DNA from: Zhengitettix transpicula
Taxonomy: Eukaryota > Arthropoda > Insecta > Orthoptera > Tetrigidae
Direction: 5' to 3'
NCBI GenBank assembly: GCA_037074705.1
Contig: CM073590.1
Span: 40,385,895-40,449,894, forward strand
Length of the DNA: 64,000 bases
A program made the translations under genes and the position numbers. Positions 57,431 to 64,000 of this stretch are shown one piece after another (the stretch's first letter is position 1; each line of letters starts with the position of its first letter). The notes beneath the pieces are model-generated. The model saw only the letters and a program-made list of their open reading frames with translations, did no database searches and was not told the origin of the DNA.

Positions 57431-59496
57431 CAGCAGTTTTGTCATTTACTCATTTTTATAAGAACAATAGTTGTTACTTGAATATGGCAGGAAAGATACC
57501 AGATTCTAAGAAAATATTAATTAAATGTAACAGAAGTTATAAAGATACTCAAAACTTTATTAATATTTTTAGAAGGGAGAAGATAATGGAATATATATAA
57601 CCATAATGAAATAATTTAAAACCACTTATTACTATCTATCATAACAATATTGAGACCATTTATATATAGAATAATAACGAGTTAATACATTCGCTATATA
57701 TTTTTCATAATTCCAAAAAATATTTAGTGAAAATTTATAATTAGTGTACAATTTATCAAATTGATAAAAAATGTTTACTCATGAAAATATTACGTTTGGT
57801 GAAGTGGGTAGAATTCTTCGACAAAATTTTACGAGTTAGAGACAACGGACTTCACTATTAATTTATTCTTTCATTTTTCCATGCAACACGGTGCAAATAT
57901 ATTCAAATCTCTTAAGGTACCGGCAGTATTCTTCACTACCTTTACGTACAGTGATTATTTTTTAATTCCTTAAGGTACTGGGATTTGTTTTTACTCCTTT
58001 AACTGGCATGAGGAGCCGGGAGTATATTTGACTTCTTGAAGGTGCCGTAGGTATTTTTCAGCCCCTACACCGGGAATTTACAGATTCTTTTAAGGCATCG
58101 TGCTAATTTAAGATACCAGGAGAGTTCTTGAGTTGGTTAAGGTAGTGATAGTCATAATTCCTGTTTAATTTGACTATCGGAATTGTTCGAGAGTGGCCAA
58201 AAAATTAGTTAATCTTTATGTCGATCTAGTATTTTTCCGAGCTATTATAAATAAATACTCTGACAACGCCGGGCATCCATATAGTTATACGATAAATGTT
58301 CATAAGGCTTTATATATAATATTAAAACAACAGGAACAGTTTTGGCTCATCAGGGCACTAACAACGAAATGTTTTAAACCTTTTCTTACTGTTTCTCTTA
58401 CCTCAACTAACGATATGATTCTAGCGACCATTATTTAAGTAAAAAGGAGACAAGTGTTAAAAATTACAACAAAGTGACATAAACAATAAATCTACAGTAT
58501 TAACAGGAATTGTAGAAAAAATAACGTCACTCATGAATGATGACGGGGCCACTACGGAAAATATAATAAAATAAGGATGTCTGTTCCCATACATGTCTGA
58601 CACTTAAAAAATCTATTTAAAAAATATAGCTACATAAAAAATATTCTTTGCTTTAAAGTCATTTTACATTTCATTTAGAGTGATTTAGTATAAAACATTT
58701 GGGCCTAACAGTTATTAATTACAATTATTGGCTTGGCGTTGAAATAATGAATAAATTAATATGAGTAAGATGTCGGTATCAAAGGTCATTAATCAGTAAT
58801 GATTGTGTTTTAAATAAGGCATTCGATCATTAAAGTACATAGTTGCCTGGCTTTGATACGAACAGCCTTTGTTTTCTATAGTATCTGAAGGTTGAATCTA
58901 GGCGATGGAAATTTGTCTACTAATACAAATTACGAATTTGGTCTCATGTGATGTCTTGCTTTTGCTCTTGGGTCACATTCCAAAAGGATCAGAAAGCAGA
59001 TATGCTTAAATGCACTATTAGATCGACGAAATGGACAACCTGATGGAAGACAATTTGACAGTATTAGAGCAGCTAAGCAGCCCGTGTGAACTGAAAAACC
59101 AATAGACCCTGTCCAACATTGGATAAAATTTACTGCGGTAAACAATTTGTCTCGCTTATCGGGCGCTTAGGAACCATGAATTTAGTCATTTTCAGCTTGA
59201 AAAACGTTACACATCTGTATATTGAAACTTTTTCAGCGCGAATCATTCTGTGCTTAAATTCGGAAGCTGGATCACTGTACAGAAATTAATTTAGATTTGA
59301 CGGAGGTAAAGTTTTAAAAATATTAAAGTAAGTCATACGCAAATTGATAAGAAAACTCATAATAAACATGTTTTTGTGACTGACAGAAGTGAAAATAATG
59401 AGACATAGAGAAAGGTAACTTAGAAAATAGAAATTTAATAAAACAGCTTCAAGAAATCCATATTTACTTTTAACTGGTAGTTCAGTTTTAGCAAAC
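57431..59496. other. AT-rich non-coding DNA
   Basis: About 57900-58140 holds loosely repeated CTTAAGGTACCGG-type phrases (near 57910, 57970, 58040, 58080 and 58110), probably a decayed short tandem repeat. The frames 58193-58438 (+) and 58930-59145 (-) are unrecognised. Confidence 0.45.
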
Positions 59497-59752
59497 GTCT
59501 TCTCCCGCTATCGGAAGGGCGTGGGACAAGTACCTAATGCCCGACCTACCTGATGGAGGTTTTTCTAGGGTTTTCCCTGCATTACTTTTAGGCGAATGCT
59601 GGGTAGGATCCTTAAACTATAGGCCGGGGGCCCTAGTTAACCCTTGGCTACTACCCTTCCGCATCCCGAATTTCAGATCCCTTCCTATGCTATTAAAGGG
59701 GAGTTGCCACCATGTGGATTACCCTCATGTAGCCTGTTACTCTAATAAAAAA
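59497..59752 (+). mobile_element. GC-rich poly(A) retroposon, copy 8
   Basis: Sense 3' half from CTTCTCCCGCTATCGGAAGG to CATGTAGCCTGTTACTCT and the tail AATAAAAAAA. It is 5'-truncated. Confidence 0.9.
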
Positions 59753-59759
59753 ATCATCC

Positions 59760-60228
59760 CTTCCTTGAAAAGGTCTGCGAGGGCAATTCTCTCGCAAGCA
59801 ATACCTGCGAGGGATGTTCTCTCGCAGGCAGAACCTCGGCCTGTTTTGAGAGGGTGACAGACATTGGGCATACGGTAAGAGTTGTTCTCTGTTCCCATTG
59901 GAACAGTCGGCCAGCTGCCTCCTAATCTGGTCGAGGTACGGAGAAGGGAATGCTGCCTCCCCACAGCAAACTCTTCTCCCGCTATCGGAAGGGCGTGGGA
60001 CAAGTACCCAATGCCCGACCTACCTGATGCAGGTTCTCCTATGGTTTTGCCTGCATTACTTTTAGGCGAATGCCGGTTAGGATCCTAAAAATATAGCCCG
60101 GGGGCCCTAGTTAACCCTTGGCTACCTTCCTCTACCCTTCCGCATCCCCACTTTCAAATCCCTTCCTATGCTATTAAAGGGGAGTTGCCACCATGTGGAT
60201 TACCCTCATGTACCCTAAAGAAAAAGGT
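59760..60228 (+). mobile_element. GC-rich poly(A) retroposon, copy 9 (near full length)
   Basis: The most complete copy. It has two GC hairpins at the 5' end (59768-59832: GCGAG..CTCGC twice), then GTTCCCATTGGAACAGTCGG, the GGGCGTGGGACAAGTACCCA block, CCCGGGGGCCCTAGTTAACC and a GGGGAGTTGCCACCATGTGG block, ending CCCTAAAGAAAAA. It sits head to tail eight bases after copy 8. The sense frame 59882-60088 is open from GTVGQLPP to LLLGECRLGS. Confidence 0.9.
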
Positions 60229-60339
60229 GTCTCTATAGGTGTAGTCGGAAGAACTAGAAAAAAGGTCCATGCTCTATATAAAATAATGGGATAGTGCAAC
60301 GGTGCACATATATGATGCGTACGTATTACCAATTTTTTT

Positions 60340-60620
60340 TTCTTTGGTTGAGTGCGTTGGTGTGAGGGTTTCGCAGGTTTAAAGAGCTGGTCGGGAGCGT
60401 TACAATCAGTGCGGCTATCACGGCCTTTTTTGGCGTCGCCTGTGGAATATCAATGGTCGCTCGTTACGAGCAGCGGGAGATTGGGAAGGGAGACCGCTTT
60501 GATTCGCACGGCCAGTCGTTCTCCTGTGCCCGTAATAATGCGGCTTTAAAAGCTATCGTTTCCGACATTCAGCGAATGAATAATCATAATATTCTCCCCG
60601 TCGCTTGGCTTTAAAAAGTA
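60340..60620. other. GC-rich island, possible regulatory element
   Basis: Balanced to GC-rich unique sequence (CCGCTTTGATTCGCACGGCC) passing into TAAT-rich motifs (AATGAATAATCATAATATTC). No transposon similarity. The 65-codon plus frame 60352-60549 has no recognised domain. Confidence 0.35.
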
Positions 60621-62142
60621 CTGATGAAGTATACGTTGAGCTTTTTAATGAGGGTTTTGTGCGATAATTGTGTGTGCTACCTTTTATAAACATTTCGTGC
60701 CACCCACAGAGTTATCTAGTTTGATGGAAGTCATTTAGCCGCATCCACAATGTTGTTCCATAAATGTAAAAACATTCCTTTGTGGTTTTTTAATTCTCAC
60801 GTGGAATATTTTGCCGACTTGAATTTGTGTGTTATTAGCATTAAAATACTTTCTACGCTCTGGGCTTGTTTTATTTTCTGCTGATTTTTGTTCGTCCGTT
60901 AAGTTAATATCACATTTCTAAATGAGAGAATTAATTAGGGTACCGTATACTATATGTAAAACAGTTACCGAAGCTGCAGGGTTTGAAATAAAGTTGTCAA
61001 TTTAAAATTAACAGTGATCATATTAAATTAATTTCGTCGACGAATAATATATAATGAACTGGCAGCAGACATAGCAATAATCGATGTATAAAATCTTCTT
61101 TCTCTTAGACAAGTTAAATGTATTTAAATAGGCTACCTGTATTGAATAAAGTTATTAACTGGATCTATACAAATCTATAATAATTACAACTCAGGGTAAC
61201 AAAATAGGTTCCTAACGAAAACTGTCTATTTTCAGCAGCCAATAAAAAGTGAGATTAATACTTTTGAATGGCTCTACATTAGTCAACAACATAATTTTTT
61301 AATGCAGTGTAATCGTAATCTCCAAGAAAAGCATAAAAACAACCTCTGAAAAAATCCAATAAAAAATTGATCTTTGCTTATGTAAAAAATTGACATGAAT
61401 ATTAAACGTAAAAATTGTCACTTACAACTTCGTTTTACAACGTTATTGAAAAATTATACAACAAACAAAAGCTCTACCGTGGTATTAATTGTACCGATAG
61501 CTAATATTATCAGATAGCACTATAGGCCACCCGCATACTCCCACGTGAAATAGTAATTATATGACATAATTATTTTAGAAATATTCTGCCTTCAGCGAAT
61601 AGATTAAACAGTTTTAGATCAAAATATGGAGCAAAAACGTTTAAATTATATGTCTCAGGTATTAACATTGCTATATCATTTTTGTAAATCATCGTTACCA
61701 ATAATTTTCTACGCCCAACAACAAATTATGTACCAGAGCGTACTGAATAGTTATCAGCATCGCTCTTCCATGATTTTTTCTCTCATTTCCTCCAAACTGT
61801 CAGTATACGCTACGTGAAATTGAGAAAAGTTACGTCCAGCAATTAACCGTAGTCAAACATTTAAGTAAGTTGCTCTACGAGACTTCATAGTAGTGAAAAA
61901 ATAGGAGTACCACGCGATGTTCAAATTCTTCGTAAAAGAATGGAATAGATCAAAATTCAGTCCAGGATCGTCAATGTGTATGGGGACTCTTATCCTTAAA
62001 TTTACACCGTTAATACATTTGCGGCGGAGTTAAAATGTCTTTATGAAAACGTTAAAGGATTTTATATCCAATTTAAAACTGGTGAAAATTCATTTTAAAT
62101 TAACCTTTAATCCTGTCAATATATAATTATTTTTTAAGGTAA
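60621..62142. other. AT-rich non-coding DNA
   Basis: No recognised feature. Confidence 0.5.
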
Positions 62143-62462
62143 CAGGCTCCCGGGTTATAGTTTAAGGATCCTAGCCGGCATTCACCTAAAGAAATGCAGG
62201 AAAAACTCTAGAAAAACCAGCATCAGGTAGTTCGGGCATTGGGTACTTGTCCCACGCCCTTCCGATAGTGGGAGAGGAGTTTGCTGTGGGGACGCAGCAT
62301 TCCCTTCTCCGTGCCTCGACCAGTTTAGGAGGCAGCTGGCCGACTATTCCAATGGGAATAACGGACCTCTCACTGTATGCCCTAGGTTTGTGACCCCGAA
62401 ACATACACCTCTCAGAGCAGGCCGAGGTGCCTCGGCTTGTGGGAACCTTAGTTCAAAAATGG
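62143..62462 (-). mobile_element. GC-rich poly(A) retroposon, copy 10
   Basis: The antisense copy begins with the tail (TTTTTTAAGGTAACAGGCT), then jumps directly to CCCGGGTTATAG, so about 130 bp of the 3' region is deleted. It continues to GTTCAAAAATGG, where the adjoining hairpin starts. The sense frame 62186-62404 is open with GRAWDKYPMPELPDAGFSRV. Confidence 0.85.
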
Positions 62463-62655
62463 ATTTCGTAGATACAATATATACATTAGTTATAATTATT
62501 TAACAGAAGCTTTCGTCGTTATTCTCTGACATATTCATCTGCTTTGAGTCTCAAGGCCGTCTCTTCAGCCCCAAAGCAGATGAATATGTTGGAGAATAAC
62601 GACGAAAGCTTCTGTTAAATAATTATAACGAATGGATATATTGTATCTATGAAAT
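62463..62655. repeat. 193-bp hairpin with 84-nt arms
   Basis: Arms 62463-62546 and 62572-62655 are reverse complements with about 5 mismatches in 84 positions; the loop is 25 nt (62547-62571). It abuts retroposon copy 10. A transcript would form a long, almost perfect double strand. It could be a foldback transposon, a recent inverted duplication or a hairpin-RNA locus. Confidence 0.85.
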
Positions 62656-64000
62656 TTTATACATTTACAGGCTTAAAGTTTAATTTTAATACGCGCAAGG
62701 TTATAATTACGTCAGAAAAGTGAAACAACACCTGAAATTATTGAAAAAGTGCATAATTTTTTGAAATATGGGAAAAGTGTGTAATATGTCATTGGAATGT
62801 CGGCGTACTTAGGTGCAGGAAATTGTTAATACTGTTCGAATATCAAAATAACACGTCGGTTACATTTCTCACGAGGAATTACTCATGAGTCTCACTGCGG
62901 ATCAAAAACGCTTTCGTACACACTTTCCCAGCTTTGCTTGGCACGTTATACGAAAAACAAGACTGAAATGCGATATGTGACAATGGATGAAACATGCAAA
63001 TTGTCTGCTAATTTGCAATCTACAACAGTTTCATTGTAATCAGTAAAGCTTATACACGGTCTTAGCACGAGGTGGGTGATCTTCCATTGATCATTCCCTG
63101 GTATAGCATTATTAGGTTTAAGTTATTTTGGCTCGTGTTGTTCATCACGTCCGTTGGCCACATTCTTATGACTCTTCTCTCTACCTCTGGAGGACTGATT
63201 ATTTCTGATATTAGTCCATTATCGTGTGCTTCGATTATTTTGAAGTAGAATTCTCAGAGACTCTTCATTTCCTCGGTAGTGAATGTTGTTTAGATCATTG
63301 TTCAGGTTGAAGTTCGACACAAGCCAGAGTGCGTTAGTGATGGAGTGTAGATTGAATTATTTGAATAATTTTCTGATTAGAGGGCTTTGCCTTTGCCATA
63401 ATCGTATGCCGTAACCCGTATGATACATTTATACTTTACTATCCAGTGAAAGTTTTGATATCTTTTCCAATAACCAAGTCATCTCTAAATTTTAAATTCA
63501 TTTATTGGCGTTATTTTATACATGTTTCTTTCAGGTCATTTTCTCGTTATATTGTAATTCTAGGTACGTTACTTCGTTTTTTACTGGAATTTGTATATTG
63601 CTCAGAATTGAAACAACAGTCCATGAAGTGTATAGAAGCTCGTTCCTCGGCTCCGAAAGAGATAGCAGTGCGTCTTTTTTTGGATCCGAAATGAATTCTC
63701 TTGATCGACTGTCTTGAAAACGGAAATACATTAACTGTAACGCGTGTATTTTAATTTAATTTTGCTTTATCTTCGGAAATGTTGTTTGATGTAGTTTGGA
63801 GAATTCTTTTGTTTCCCAATTCTAGATGCCGTCTCAGGTAGCCGCACGTGGTTATTTTAATGCCAGGATAGTGTACATCGGCCCATGGGAAAATCGCATG
63901 CGGCTAAGAACAACTAAAGCTCGTGACGCTAAGGGCGGGAAAACGTCCAGCTTCGGGATAGGACAGATTTTAAAACACAGTTGCAGTAAAGACGTTGAGG
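62656..64000. other. Non-coding DNA to the window end
   Basis: The open frames at 63446-63694 and 63505-63717 (+) and 63531-63731 (-) overlap one another and have no recognised domain. The last ~170 bases are GC-richer. Confidence 0.45.

Overview
This window looks like an intergenic or intronic stretch of a large, AT-rich insect genome (at least arthropod). I find no host protein-coding gene. The call rests on the transposon complement: Ty3-type LTR elements of the insect errantivirus group, one with a baculovirus-F-like envelope gene; a BEL/Pao element; a mariner; a Merlin-like transposase fragment; Penelope-like elements; LINEs; a tRNA-derived SINE; and at least ten copies of a GC-rich poly(A) retroposon. 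The species cannot be named from the sequence.

Layout. 1-8.7 kb is AT-rich DNA with microsatellites, one retroposon copy and two related solo LTRs in opposite orientation (5048-5930 and 6484-7466), both inserted into (AT)n and both carrying serial copies of an LTR-end/primer-binding-site junction. 8.7-14.8 kb holds a tRNA-derived SINE, a second retroposon copy and a GC-rich non-coding island. 14781-20595 is an errantivirus-like provirus on the minus strand with both LTRs, a polypurine tract, broken gag, a deleted pol and a broken envelope gene. 21-28.4 kb holds retroposon, LTR and Penelope debris and two near-perfect hairpins. 30.1-33.3 kb is a minus-strand BEL/Pao pol relic. 33.6-36.7 kb is a second Ty3-type relic whose gag was split by the retroposon with a clean 12-bp target-site duplication. 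38.8-40.1 kb has a fifth retroposon copy and the Merlin-like relic. 41064-42339 is a mariner flanked by TA. 45.2-46.5 kb is a 5'-truncated LINE with an intact reverse-transcriptase C-terminal ORF. 46771-51441 is the youngest-looking element: a 4.67-kb non-autonomous LTR retrotransposon with near-identical 0.87-0.89-kb LTRs, an ATAT target-site duplication, a coiled-coil Gag-like region, no pol, and an unusual array of five ~36-bp dyad repeats. 51.4-64 kb has further retroposon copies, a LINE reverse-transcriptase relic, a hammerhead-like motif, GC islands and a 193-bp hairpin with 84-nt arms.

How the parts relate. Everything recognisable is mobile-element DNA at different stages of decay. The pol-less element must be mobilised in trans by a full-length relative if it is still active. 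The poly(A) retroposon must use a LINE reverse transcriptase. Three LTR insertions lie in alternating AT, as expected of errantivirus-type integrases. The GC-rich islands without transposon homology at 11.6, 42.8, 52.2 and 60.4 kb are the best candidates for host regulatory sequence.

Most promising for new biology: the five-copy dyad array in the non-autonomous LTR element, the repeated LTR-end/primer-binding-site units inside the two solo LTRs, the poly(A) retroposon family with a shared sense-strand open frame and 5' hairpins, and the long hairpin at 62.5 kb.
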